NCBI GenBank assembly: GCA_016191875.1
Contig: JACPVG010000036.1
Span: forward strand, 1-64,000
Length of the DNA: 64,000 nucleotides
DNA from: Chloroflexota bacterium
GTDB taxonomy: Bacteria; Chloroflexota; Anaerolineae; Anaerolineales; UBA11579
Direction: 5' to 3'
The notes beneath the pieces are model-generated. The model did not search any database. It was not told the DNA's origin and worked only from the letters and a program-made list of their open reading frames with translations. The position numbers and the translations under genes are program-made. Position 1 is the first letter of the stretch. The number at the start of each line of letters is the position of its first letter. This document shows, in pieces, positions 50,468-60,561 of the stretch.

Positions 50468-51099
50468 GGGATTCCCAAAGAAAGCATCTCCGGTTGCGGG
50501 AATACGATTACGCCGCGACGGGCGCGTATTTCATCACGGTGTGTACACATCGGCGCAGGATGATGTTGGCAAAGATAGAGAGTAGCAGGTCAATCCTTTC
50601 GCCGATTGGCGAGATCGTGCAGGATGTTTGGAATGCATTGCCGGCGCATTTCGCCAATGTTGGGGTGGATGAATTCGTCATCATGCCCAACCATGTGCAT
50701 GAGATTGTGTGGATTCACGAGGACGAAGCGTTCTCCACTGCGCGGGTAGGGGCGACGCATGCGGTCGTGTTTGATGATGCCTTGCAGAAGGGTGACGTAG
50801 GGGCGACGCATGTAGTCGTGTTTGATGATGCCTTGCAGAAGGGCGTAGTAGGGGCGCAGCATGCTGCGCCCCTACCTAAGGCCGCCAGAGTGGCTTCGGG
50901 GTCATTGGGGGCGATTGTGCGTTCCTTCAAATCCGCGGCGACGCGCGAAGTGCACCGACGCGGGTTGAACAACGACCGGCCTCTCTGGCAAAGGAACTAT
51001 TTTGAGCATGTCATTCGAAATGAGGAAGACCTGTTCACTCACCGGCGGTATATTCGGGAGAATCCATTGAAATGGGAGTTGGATGAATACCATGCCTGA
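50464..51099 (+). CDS. REP-associated tyrosine transposase (RAYT, Y1_Tnp family)
   Basis: This 211-residue protein has the RAYT opening LREYDYAATGAYFITVCTHRR, the HUH motif MPNHVHEIVW with His77 and His79, and a C-terminal WQRNYFEHVIRNEEDL with candidate nucleophile Tyr179, ending YIRENPLKWELDE. RAYTs are single-strand DNA transposases thought to spread REP palindromes. Residues 95-145 are three 17-residue repeats (VGATHAVVFDDALQKGD and two variants) encoded by tandem 51-bp units, an insertion that a typical RAYT lacks. GTG 50464 overlaps the upstream stop, and its own stop overlaps the next gene. Base composition is less GC-rich than the neighbours. Confidence 0.9.
   Translation: MRDSQRKHLRLREYDYAATGAYFITVCTHRRRMMLAKIESSRSILSPIGEIVQDVWNALPAHFANVGVDEFVIMPNHVHEIVWIHEDEAFSTARVGATHAVVFDDALQKGDVGATHVVVFDDALQKGVVGAQHAAPLPKAARVASGSLGAIVRSFKSAATREVHRRGLNNDRPLWQRNYFEHVIRNEEDLFTHRRYIRENPLKWELDEYHA
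50746..50875 (+). repeat. Three in-frame 51-bp units within the RAYT gene, the third with a perfect REP palindrome
   Basis: Units begin at GTAGGGGCG at 50746, 50797 and 50848, exactly 51 bp apart. The first two read GTAGGGGCGACGCATG... and share TTTGATGATGCCTTGCAGAAGG. The third switches after GTAGGGGCG to the 28-bp palindrome (50848-50875) identical to that at 32834. Confidence 0.9.
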
Positions 51100-51856
51100 G
51101 CCGCGCACCATTGCCATCATCCAGGCCCGCATGGCTTCCTCGCGCCTGCCGGGCAAAGTGCTGGCCGACCTCGGCGGCCAACCCGCCCTGGCGTGGATGA
51201 CGCGCCGCGCGGGTCGCGCTGCGCGAATCGATGATGTCGTTGTGGCGACTACGGCTGACGCCAGCGACGACCCCGTTGCCGCTTGGTGCACCGCGGCCGG
51301 CGTGTCGGTCTATCGCGGCAGCATGCAGGATGTGCTCGACCGCTACCTCGGCGCGGCGCGCGCGTTCAACGCCAGCGTCATCGTGCGCCTCACCGGCGAC
51401 TGCCCGTTCATCGACCCGCAGATATTGGACGAGGACCTCGCCACGTTCTTTGCTCACCGCCCGCCGCTGGATTTCGCCGCCAACCGGCTGCCCGGCGACC
51501 GCACCGTGCCCATCGGTCTCGACACCGAGATCTGCACCCGCGCCGCGCTGGAACGCGCGGCCCGCGAGGCAACCGAGCCGCACCAGCGCGAACACGCTAT
51601 GCCGTATTTCTATGAGAATCCGGAGTTGTTCAACATCTTGCACATTCGGCACACGCCAGACTACGGTCACCTGCGCTGGACGCTCGACACCCCCGAAGAC
51701 CTGGCCTTCCTGCGCGCCATCGTGGCACATTTCCCGGACGATTCGTTCTCCTGGCTGGATGTCCTGACGCTGGTGCAAGAGCACCCGGAGTTGAGCGCCA
51801 TCAACGCCGCCGTCCGGCACAAAGACTACCGCGAAGTGGATGACCGCCAGCCATGA
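51083..51856 (+). CDS. SpsF-like cytidylyltransferase/nucleotidyltransferase
   Basis: This 257-residue GT-A-fold nucleotidyltransferase has IIQARMASSRLPGKVL (12-27), which is the signature of SpsF and related CMP-sugar synthetases, then VVVATTADASDDP, VYRGSMQDVLDRY and RLTGDCPFIDP. It probably activates the nonulosonate made by the nearby NeuB-family enzyme as a CMP-sugar. GGAG at 51075-51078 favours ATG 51083, inside the end of the transposase gene. A start at 51092 is also possible. Confidence 0.87.
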   Translation: MNTMPEPRTIAIIQARMASSRLPGKVLADLGGQPALAWMTRRAGRAARIDDVVVATTADASDDPVAAWCTAAGVSVYRGSMQDVLDRYLGAARAFNASVIVRLTGDCPFIDPQILDEDLATFFAHRPPLDFAANRLPGDRTVPIGLDTEICTRAALERAAREATEPHQREHAMPYFYENPELFNILHIRHTPDYGHLRWTLDTPEDLAFLRAIVAHFPDDSFSWLDVLTLVQEHPELSAINAAVRHKDYREVDDRQP

Positions 51857-52752
51857 ACCTGACGATCTTCAGCGCGCCCAAGCCGTTCCGCGACCCGCAT
51901 ATCGCCGCCATTCAGCGCAACGCCATCCAATCCTGGCGCATGCTGGGGCCGGAGGTCGAGATATTGCTCATCGGCGATGAAGACGGCATGGCCGAGGCCG
52001 CCGAGGAGTTCGGCGCGCGCCACCTGCCGCAGGTGAAGACCAACGACCAGGGCACGCCGCTGGTGAGCAGCATCTTCGACCTGGCGCGCCAGCACAGTGA
52101 GGGTGCGCTGCTGTGCTACGTGAACGCCGATATCATTTTGTTGCCAGGGTTGGCCGAGCAGGCCGCCAACGCGTTTCACCAATGCCCCGAATTCCTGTTG
52201 GTCGGCCAGCGCTGGGACTTGGACGTGACCGACGCGCTGGACTTCGAGCCGGGCTGGCCGCAAAGGATGATGGATGATGTCGCCCGGCGCGGGCGGCGGC
52301 ATCCGCCGGCAGGCAGCGACTATTTCATCTTCCCGCGCGGTCTCTACACCGACATCCCGGATTTTGCCATCGGCCGCGCCGGTTGGGACAACTGGATGAT
52401 CTATCACGCCGCGGGGCAGCCCTGGCCGTGCATCGATGGCACGCCGGATATCGACATCATCCACCAGAACCACGACTACCGCCACCTGCCGGGCGAGCGG
52501 CCGCACTACCGCCAGCCGGAGACGCAGGCCAACACCGCGCTGGGCGGCGGGGCGCGCAACATGTACCTGGTGCTGGACAGCGACCGCGAACTGCGGGGCG
52601 GGCAGGTGCGCCGGCCGCGGCTTACGCTGCTGCGATTCCTGCGGCGGGTGGAGCGCGCCCTGTGGCCGCCGGACGATAAGCCCGGCCCGCGCCGGGGGCT
52701 GGCGCGGCGCGTGCGTCGCTTGCGGCGGCGGCTGGGAAAGGACGTGGAGTGA
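51853..52752 (+). CDS. Putative GT-A glycosyltransferase
   Basis: This 299-residue protein begins LTIFSAPKPFRDPHIAAI, and CYVNADIILLPGLAEQ (about 95-110) has a DXD-like NAD motif. The segment FIFPRGLYTDIPDFAIGRAGWDNWMI is typical of a family of bacterial GT-A-like proteins found in polysaccharide clusters. The C-terminus is strongly basic (RRVRRLRRRLGK). It overlaps its neighbours on both sides. Confidence 0.75.
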   Translation: MNLTIFSAPKPFRDPHIAAIQRNAIQSWRMLGPEVEILLIGDEDGMAEAAEEFGARHLPQVKTNDQGTPLVSSIFDLARQHSEGALLCYVNADIILLPGLAEQAANAFHQCPEFLLVGQRWDLDVTDALDFEPGWPQRMMDDVARRGRRHPPAGSDYFIFPRGLYTDIPDFAIGRAGWDNWMIYHAAGQPWPCIDGTPDIDIIHQNHDYRHLPGERPHYRQPETQANTALGGGARNMYLVLDSDRELRGGQVRRPRLTLLRFLRRVERALWPPDDKPGPRRGLARRVRRLRRRLGKDVE

Positions 52753-53708
52753 TGCGCGTAGGGCAGAACCCGGCGAAATCAATTGAAATGGTACGCCAGC
52801 CCGAACGGGTGACGGCGGCGGTGGTCGTCTACATCCCTGCGCTGGTCGGATATTACGCCCAGAGCCTGGAGGTGCTGAAGGTCTGCCTGACCAGCCTGCG
52901 CGCGCACGCGGGCATGCCGCTCGACCTGCTGGTGTTCGATAACGCTTCATGCGCCGAGGTGCGTGAGTTCCTGAACGACGAACACGCCGCCGGGAACATC
53001 CAGACCCTGGTGCTGTCCGAGCATAACATCGGTAAGACCGGCGCGTGGAATTTCATCTTCAACGCCGCGCCGGGTGAGTTCATCGCTTATGCGGATGCTG
53101 ACGTGCGTTTCCTGCCCGGCTGGCTGGCCCCCCAACTGGCGGCGTTGGAAGCCTTCCCGCAGGCGGGCATGGTCACCGGCCTGCCGCTGCTCACCCCGCC
53201 GGAATACTCCACCGCCACCGTGGCCTGGGCGGAAGAACAGCCGGATGTGGCCGTACACCGCGGCCGCTTCCTGAGTTGGGAGGACTTCTGGCGCCACGCC
53301 CGCACCCTCGGCGGCGATGAGCCGAAGGCGCGCACCTTCTATGAAACGAATGAAGCGGTGATGCTGGAAAAAGACGGACAGCGTTATTACGTCGGCGCGG
53401 GTCACTTTCAATTCGTGGTGCGCAAGAGCGTCCTGCAAAGCCTTTTACCCATCCCCAGCACGCGGCCGATGGGTGATGTGCGTCAGTTGGACGAGCGCAT
53501 CAACGCCGCCGGTGCCCTGCGTCTGAGCACGCCCGAATGGTACGTGGAGCACATGGGCAACGTGCCGCCGGAAGGGGCGCCATCAGCGGCAGCCGCACCC
53601 GCGCGCCGCAGGCTGCGCGGCCCCCTGCGCCGCAGGCTGCGCGGCCCCCTGCGCCGACTGGTGCAGTGGCTGTATGATCGCAGTTTCGAGTGGTTGTACA
53701 AATCGTGA
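52752..53708 (+). CDS. GT2-type glycosyltransferase
   Basis: This 318-residue protein has AAVVVYIPALVGYYAQSLEVL at the N-terminus, LVFDNASCAEVREFL, and FIAYADADVRFLPGWLAPQL with DXD (about 113-115). A C-terminal domain with FQFVVRKSVLQ follows. ATG 52752 (overlapping the upstream TGA) is preferred over GTG 52749. Near the C-terminus an 8-residue unit RRLRGPLR is present twice in tandem from a 24-bp duplication, extending a basic tail. Confidence 0.87.
   Translation: MRVGQNPAKSIEMVRQPERVTAAVVVYIPALVGYYAQSLEVLKVCLTSLRAHAGMPLDLLVFDNASCAEVREFLNDEHAAGNIQTLVLSEHNIGKTGAWNFIFNAAPGEFIAYADADVRFLPGWLAPQLAALEAFPQAGMVTGLPLLTPPEYSTATVAWAEEQPDVAVHRGRFLSWEDFWRHARTLGGDEPKARTFYETNEAVMLEKDGQRYYVGAGHFQFVVRKSVLQSLLPIPSTRPMGDVRQLDERINAAGALRLSTPEWYVEHMGNVPPEGAPSAAAAPARRRLRGPLRRRLRGPLRRLVQWLYDRSFEWLYKS
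53604..53651 (+). repeat. Perfect 24-bp tandem duplication
   Basis: Units 53604-53627 and 53628-53651 are identical (CGCCGCAGGCTGCGC then GGCCCCCTG). They keep the frame and duplicate eight basic residues in the tail of the GT2 protein. Confidence 0.9.
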
Positions 53709-53798
53709 ACCGCTATTTGTGCATGGTTATTCGGCCCGGCGCGAATGGGGTTCAGAACCGACGAGAACTATGTCTGGTAAAGGATGCAGACAATGAGT

Positions 53799-53860
53799 CG
53801 CGAATACCGATTCTCGAATATCGAACATCGAATATCGATTATCGAATATCTGCTATCGGC
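53799..53860. repeat. Iterated TCGAATATCGAACATCGAATATCG words
   Basis: The spacer contains about six degenerate copies of TCGAATA / ATCGAAC. It is the same word family as the spacer at 6816. No open frame is credible in the 178-bp gap between 53708 and 53887. Confidence 0.65.
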
Positions 53861-53872
53861 CATCTCACGCAT

Positions 53873-53878
53873 TACAAT
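53873..53878 (+). promoter_or_regulatory. TACAAT box 8 nt before a GTG start (leaderless promoter candidate)
   Basis: TACAAT ends 8 nt before GTG 53887. No clear Shine-Dalgarno fits between them. No good -35 is seen; iterated repeats lie upstream. Confidence 0.45.
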
Positions 53879-53886
53879 AGGCGGCT

Positions 53887-55332
53887 GTGAATAACCCGAA
53901 AACCATCTTCGTCAGCGCCGACCACGGGTTGGCGATCGTCTACTTCCTGCAAAGCGACGTCGTCCCCACGCTGCTGGATGCCGGGACGCGGGTCGTGCTG
54001 CTGACCGATGAGGCGCTGAAGGACAAAATTCAGGAACGCTTTGGCCGGCCAGGGCTGGTCGTTGAGAGCCTGCGCTTCAAGGAAGCGCGCGCCCACTTCA
54101 CCGGCCACCGCGCCAGCATCCAATGGTGGCTGGATTTCCTGCGCCGCGCCGGGGCATCGAAGCGCATCAACCTCGAAGCGGTGGATGCCTTCCTGGCGCA
54201 GGTGGAAGACGAAGCCCATCCGCGCCGCAAGCGCCTGTTCCCGCTCATGCGCCTGGCGGTGGCTCTGCTGCGGCGCTGGCGGCCGGCGCGGCGCTGGCTG
54301 GTGCGCGCCCAGCGGCGTTTTGACCCCGGGTTGTATGGCGACCTGTTCGAGAAATACCGCCCCGGTCTGGTCGTCGCCAGCACGCCCGGCTGGCGCTTCG
54401 ACCGCTATTTGCTGCGCGAAGCCGCGCGCCGCGGCGTGCGCACCGCCAGCGTCATCGTCGGCTGGGACAATCCCTCCTCCTACAGCCTGCCGGGCGCGCA
54501 TGTCGATTTCATCACCTGCTGGTCGGAGATCCAGAAAGAGGAATTGATGCTGGGTTCGGATTGGCCCGCCGAGCGCATCCACATCGGCGGCATCCCGTCC
54601 TACGATGGCTACTTCCGGGACGAATGGCAGATGCCGCGCGAAGACTATTTCCGCCTGCATGGGCTGGACCCGGCGCGCAAACTCATCGGTTACGCCAGTT
54701 CATTCATCACCTTCTCGCCCAACATCCAGAACATCGAGGCGCTGGCGCGGCTGGTGAGCGCTGACCTGCTGGCCGAGCCCTGCCAGTTGCTGGTGCGCCT
54801 GCATCCCAACCACTTCATGGAGGTGGAACGCTTCGCCGCCGAGCGCGAGCGCGCCCGCGAAATGGCGCGCCAGATGCCGCATGTGCATGTCGTCGAGCCG
54901 GTGGCGCTGGGCGGCGAACTGGGGCACTACTCCGGCGAAGACATGCCCGAAAAAGCCTCCTTCATGGCGCATTCAGACGTTTTCACCACCGTCTACAGCA
55001 CCATGGTGGTCGAAGCCAGCCTGCACGACCGGCCGGTGGTCAGCGCGGTGCTGGATTCGCCGCAGGGCTGGCCGGGTAAGTTCACCCTGCCGCTGTCGCG
55101 CATCGGCGGCTGGCCGACACATCGCCGCTTCATCGAATCCGGCGCTGGCCAGGTGGCGAACACCGAGGACGAACTGCGCCAGGCCATCAACTACTACCTG
55201 CGCAACCCGCAGGCCGAACTGGCCGAGCGGCGGGCGTTCATCGAGCGCGAGTGCACGCATACAGATGGCAGCGCCGGGCGGCGCACCGGACAGTACTTGC
55301 TGGGCCTATTGAAAACCGGCGAACGCGGTTAA
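53887..55332 (+). CDS. CDP-glycerol glycerophosphotransferase-like GT-B protein
   Basis: This 481-residue protein has an N-terminal region (TIFVSADHGLAIVYFLQSDVVP), a central VVASTPGWRFDRYLLREAARRGV and a C-terminal half with LLVRLHPNHFMEVERF. A later SDVFTTVYSTMVVEASLHDRPVV stretch resembles the CDP-glycerol/Kdo/teichoic-type transferase donor domain. It is likely cytoplasmic or membrane-peripheral and may attach a terminal or linking residue. Specificity is unknown. Confidence 0.75.
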   Translation: MNNPKTIFVSADHGLAIVYFLQSDVVPTLLDAGTRVVLLTDEALKDKIQERFGRPGLVVESLRFKEARAHFTGHRASIQWWLDFLRRAGASKRINLEAVDAFLAQVEDEAHPRRKRLFPLMRLAVALLRRWRPARRWLVRAQRRFDPGLYGDLFEKYRPGLVVASTPGWRFDRYLLREAARRGVRTASVIVGWDNPSSYSLPGAHVDFITCWSEIQKEELMLGSDWPAERIHIGGIPSYDGYFRDEWQMPREDYFRLHGLDPARKLIGYASSFITFSPNIQNIEALARLVSADLLAEPCQLLVRLHPNHFMEVERFAAERERAREMARQMPHVHVVEPVALGGELGHYSGEDMPEKASFMAHSDVFTTVYSTMVVEASLHDRPVVSAVLDSPQGWPGKFTLPLSRIGGWPTHRRFIESGAGQVANTEDELRQAINYYLRNPQAELAERRAFIERECTHTDGSAGRRTGQYLLGLLKTGERG

Positions 55333-55356
55333 TATGTAGCGGGAAACGCCAAACGC

Positions 55357-56256
55357 ATGGAGACCAATCCTCTGTCAGATCGCCTCGAGATCCTGTCCGT
55401 CCGCCTGCTGGACGAAGAGCGCCCGCGCGTGAACGAACTCCGCCAGCTGGCTGGGCAGCTCGGCCTTGAGTTTGGCTGGCATTACCTGCTCGACCTGACC
55501 TGGACGCTGCGCCACCTCGGCCCGGCCGCCGGCAAGATGCTGATGGATGCCGGCGCCGGCACCGGCATCATCCAGTGGTATCTGGCTCAGCATGGTGGAA
55601 CCGTCTACAGCGTGGACCGGCTGGACCGCTCGGCCCTGCCGTTGCGCCTGCGCGCCCATACCCGCGTGCGCGGCCTGCGCGCCGAGGACCTGCTGTCCAC
55701 CCCGGCGGTGATGGCCCACGACCGGTTTGCCACCCGGACGGGGGCCGCCCGCCCCAAGCGTTTTTTCAGAAACCTGCAGGCGCTGGTGGTCGGCCTGTGG
55801 CCGCGGCGGGGCGGTGAGGTCATCCTCTACAATCAGGACCTCATGACCCTGGAGGACCTGGACGATGACAGCCTGGATGCGGTGGTTTCCATCTCGTCGC
55901 TCGAACACAACACGCCAGAGAATCTGGAAAAGGTGGTCAGCGAACTTCTGCGGGTGCTGAAACCCGGCGGCAGCATCCTGGCGACCCTGTGCACGGCGGG
56001 CCAGAAAGACTGGTACCACGAGCCTTCCAACGGCATGTGTTATTCCGCGGCATCGCTTAAGCGTATTTTCCAACTGCCGGCCGACCTCCCGGACAATTTT
56101 GACCGCTACAACACGTTGATGGACGAGCTGCGCGATTGCGCCGAACTGCGCGACAACCTGGCCGCCTTTTACTCCCGCTCCGGCCACAACGGCATGCCGT
56201 GGGGCAGGTGGGAGCCGCTCTACCAACCGGTGGGCGTGATTAAGACCAAGGCGTAG
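55357..56256 (+). CDS. Class I SAM methyltransferase
   Basis: This 299-residue protein has MLMDAGAGTGIIQWYLAQ (about 52-69), VYSVDRLDRSALPLR and a later DAVVSISSLEHNTPENLEKVV. The fold matches other methyltransferases of the locus. It starts 24 nt after the upstream stop with no obvious strong Shine-Dalgarno. It lies just before a sulfotransferase, so a sugar substrate is likely (inference). Confidence 0.83.
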   Translation: METNPLSDRLEILSVRLLDEERPRVNELRQLAGQLGLEFGWHYLLDLTWTLRHLGPAAGKMLMDAGAGTGIIQWYLAQHGGTVYSVDRLDRSALPLRLRAHTRVRGLRAEDLLSTPAVMAHDRFATRTGAARPKRFFRNLQALVVGLWPRRGGEVILYNQDLMTLEDLDDDSLDAVVSISSLEHNTPENLEKVVSELLRVLKPGGSILATLCTAGQKDWYHEPSNGMCYSAASLKRIFQLPADLPDNFDRYNTLMDELRDCAELRDNLAAFYSRSGHNGMPWGRWEPLYQPVGVIKTKA

Positions 56257-56261
56257 TTCAG

Positions 56262-56296
56262 CTCACGCCAGAAACGCAAACAACGCAAAGAAAAAC
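56262..56296. repeat. Iterated ACGCAAACAACGCAAAG words
   Basis: CTCACGCCAGAAACGCAAACAACGCAAAG fills the short spacer directly before the sulfotransferase start. The same word type appears at 34650. Confidence 0.5.
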
Positions 56297-56297
56297 A

Positions 56298-57332
56298 ATG
56301 GTTAATCGCGTGACGAATCGGCTGGGGCGCGCCTGGCGGGTGCTGATCACCGGCCAGGTTGAGGCGCGCGCCCGCCGCGCGATACCACCCATCACTGCTG
56401 AAGAGGTCGCCGAGATCCGCTTGGTGTTCGCCATGCCCAAGTTCTTCATCTTCGGGCATGCGCGCTCCGGCACCACCCTGCTGGCGCGGCTGGTGCGCGT
56501 GCACCCCGACGTGCACTGCAACTGGCAGGCGCACTTCTTCAGTCGCCCGCCGCTTCTCTCCGGGCTGGCCGACGCGCCTGAAGTGGGCGACTGGCTGGCG
56601 CGGCGCAGCAACCGCTGGAACCGCGGCCGCGACCTCACGCCGGTGGCGTTGCGGGCGATGGCCGATTACATCCTGGAGCGCGACGCCCGCGCCGCCGGCA
56701 AGCGCATCGTGGGCGATAAAAGCCCCAACGTGCTCACCAACGGCAGCGCGATTCACGAGATGCGCCGGTTGTACCCGGATGGCAAGGTCATCTACATCGT
56801 GCGCGATGGGCGCGATACGCTCATCTCGCACCGCTTCCAGAATTTCATCGATGCGGCGCAGGCTCTGCCGCCGGTGGACCTGAAGATTCGCGACGATTTC
56901 GCCCGCGACCCGCTACCGTATTTCGCCGGGGAGAAATCCATTTTCACCCAGACCGCCCTGCGGCGTATGGCCGAGGGCTGGGTGACGAACGTGGTCGAGA
57001 CGGATGCCGCCGGCCGCGAATTGTACGGCGACAACTACTGCGTTTTGAAGTATGAGGCGCTCATCGACCAGCCTTACGAAACGATGGCGGGCGTGTGGCG
57101 CTTTTTGGGCGTCGACCCCGCCGGGCAAGGTGAGGCGGTACGGACCGAGATGGCCCATAACCCGGACGCCGACTGGCAGCAGCAGAAGGCCGGAGAACTG
57201 GTGAGCGCGCTGGAGAAGGGCAAGCGCGGCTCGTGGCGCGAGCTGTTCACCGCCCGCGACAAGGCCCTGTTCAAGGAAGTGGCGGGGGAGACGCTGACGG
57301 CGTGGGGCTATGAGGACGGGAATGATTGGTAA
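56298..57332 (+). CDS. PAPS-dependent sulfotransferase
   Basis: This 344-residue protein has the 5'-phosphosulfate loop FGHARSGTTLLARL (52-65) and the 3'-phosphate motif VIYIVRDGRDTLIS (164-177), the defining pair of the sulfotransferase family. It transfers sulfate from PAPS, most likely to a glycan or lipid. The gene lies two genes before a bifunctional PAPS-synthesis enzyme, so donor and transferase are encoded together. Confidence 0.9.
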   Translation: MVNRVTNRLGRAWRVLITGQVEARARRAIPPITAEEVAEIRLVFAMPKFFIFGHARSGTTLLARLVRVHPDVHCNWQAHFFSRPPLLSGLADAPEVGDWLARRSNRWNRGRDLTPVALRAMADYILERDARAAGKRIVGDKSPNVLTNGSAIHEMRRLYPDGKVIYIVRDGRDTLISHRFQNFIDAAQALPPVDLKIRDDFARDPLPYFAGEKSIFTQTALRRMAEGWVTNVVETDAAGRELYGDNYCVLKYEALIDQPYETMAGVWRFLGVDPAGQGEAVRTEMAHNPDADWQQQKAGELVSALEKGKRGSWRELFTARDKALFKEVAGETLTAWGYEDGNDW

Positions 57333-57335
57333 CTG

Positions 57336-57401
57336 TGTCATTCCTCAGCCGGGCGAGAAGTCGACTTATGCCATTGCCAATTTCGCCCTCTTCGGAATGA
57401 T
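57336..57401. repeat. 66-bp inverted-repeat element (TGTCATTCC...GGAATGATA)
   Basis: This is a shorter relative of the elements at 43790 and 60258. The ends are TGTCATTCC and GGAATGATA, with inner arms GGGCGA / TCGCCC. It fills the spacer between the sulfotransferase and oxidoreductase genes. Confidence 0.6.
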
Positions 57402-57407
57402 ATCCCA

Positions 57408-58403
57408 ATGAAGTTCCTCATCTGCGGGCTGGGCAGCATCGGGCGGCGGCATTTGCGCCACCTCACCGCGCTGGGCGAAACCGACATCGTCCTCTACCGC
57501 ACCGGCCAGAGCACCCTGCCGGATGACGAACTGGCCGCCTATCCGGCCGAGACCAACCTCCACGATGCCCTGGCCCACCGGCCGGACGCCGTCATCGTCG
57601 CCAACCCCACCGCCCTGCATCTGGATGCCGCCATCCCCGCCGCCCGCGCCGGCTGCCACATCCTGCTCGAAAAACCGGTGTCCGACTCGATGGAGCGCAT
57701 CGACCAACTGCGCAGCGCAGCCTATGAGTTCGGCAACCGCATCCTCGTCGGCTTCCAGTTTCGCCACCATCCCGCCCTGAACTTTGTGAAGGCGGCGCTG
57801 GACGCGGGCCGCATCGGGCGGCCGCTCTCGGCGCGCGCTCACTGGGGCGAGTACCTGCCCGACTGGCACCCGTGGGAAGACTACCGTCAGGGTTACGCCG
57901 CCCGCAAAGACCTGGGCGGCGGCGCCATCCTCACCCTCACCCACCCGCTGGATTACCTGCGCTGGCTGTTCGGCGACGTGCGCGGGTTGTGGGCCTCGGC
58001 AGGCAAATTAAGCGACCTGGAAATCGATGTGGAAGATACCGCCGAGATCGCCATAGATTTCGAACGTAGCATGCTGGCAAGCGTGCACCTGAATTACACC
58101 CAGCGCCCGCCGCGCCACGACCTCGAGATCGTCGGGACCCAGGGCACGATTCGCTGGGACAGCGCCGAGCATCACATAGACCTTTACAGCGCGGAAGGGC
58201 AGGCCTGGACCCGGCAGGAAATCCCCGCCGACTTCGAGCGCGACCACCTGTTCCGCGCCCAGATGGCGCACTTCATCGAAGTCGCCCGTGGCGACGCCCA
58301 ACCGGCCTGTACGCTGGACGACGGCGTGTGGGCGCTCAAACTGGCGCTGGCGGCGCATGAATCCGCTCGTACCGGACAAAAGATAGAATTCACAAACGAC
58401 TGA
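57408..58403 (+). CDS. Gfo/Idh/MocA family oxidoreductase
   Basis: This 331-residue NAD(P)-dependent oxidoreductase has an N-terminal Rossmann motif LICGLGSIGRRHLRHL (3-18) and the EKPVSDSMERID catalytic-lysine region, then an alpha/beta C-terminal domain with GGGAILTLTHPLDYLRWL. In glycan loci such enzymes oxidise sugar nucleotides or inositol/sugar acids. The substrate is not identified. Confidence 0.88.
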   Translation: MKFLICGLGSIGRRHLRHLTALGETDIVLYRTGQSTLPDDELAAYPAETNLHDALAHRPDAVIVANPTALHLDAAIPAARAGCHILLEKPVSDSMERIDQLRSAAYEFGNRILVGFQFRHHPALNFVKAALDAGRIGRPLSARAHWGEYLPDWHPWEDYRQGYAARKDLGGGAILTLTHPLDYLRWLFGDVRGLWASAGKLSDLEIDVEDTAEIAIDFERSMLASVHLNYTQRPPRHDLEIVGTQGTIRWDSAEHHIDLYSAEGQAWTRQEIPADFERDHLFRAQMAHFIEVARGDAQPACTLDDGVWALKLALAAHESARTGQKIEFTND

Positions 58404-58416
58404 GATGTGGTATCAT
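58389..58416 (+). promoter_or_regulatory. Promoter upstream of the sulfurylase/APS kinase gene
   Basis: TTCACA (58389-58394), 16 nt, TATCAT (58411-58416). A TG one base before the -10 gives an extended -10. The leader would be about 75 nt. Confidence 0.5.
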
Positions 58417-58453
58417 CGGGCGTTTGGATTTTTCCAGACCCGCAACCGATTAG

Positions 58454-60247
<1,794 letters not shown>

Positions 60248-60257
60248 GCAGGTATGT

Positions 60258-60516
60258 TGTCATTCCGAGCAGGCCGGCGCTGCGCAGCAGCGTTCGGCCA
60301 GGCGAGGAATCTCACGAAAGGATGCTTTTCTTGTTGAGAGGGCTTAGACGGAGTAATGTCACAGGATGGAAAGCGCAGTGGCCTTTCCACCGGGGCAAGT
60401 ATTGCAGATATGCATACATATCGCGAGATTTCCTTCACTTCGTTCAGGACAGGCTCTCAGTCGGGCGAGTGGACGGAACAAAGGCTATGGCCGCAACGCC
60501 CTCCTTCGGAATGACA
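60258..60516. repeat. 259-bp inverted-repeat element (TGTCATTCCGAG...CGGAATGACA)
   Basis: The terminal repeats TGTCATTCC and GGAATGACA flank internal arms AGGAATCTC / GAGATTTCC. A short open frame inside is incidental. It occupies most of the 314-bp gap between the sulfurylase and SDR genes; the remainder holds a TATAAT at 60554-60559. Confidence 0.72.
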
Positions 60517-60561
60517 ACCGTGGTTGATTGAAAACCGTTTGCAAGTGAGCATTTATAATTT

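Noticed and set aside
60322..60531. Short open frame of 69 codons before the SDR gene
   Set aside because: It lies within the 259-bp inverted-repeat element with no ribosome binding site or family resemblance.
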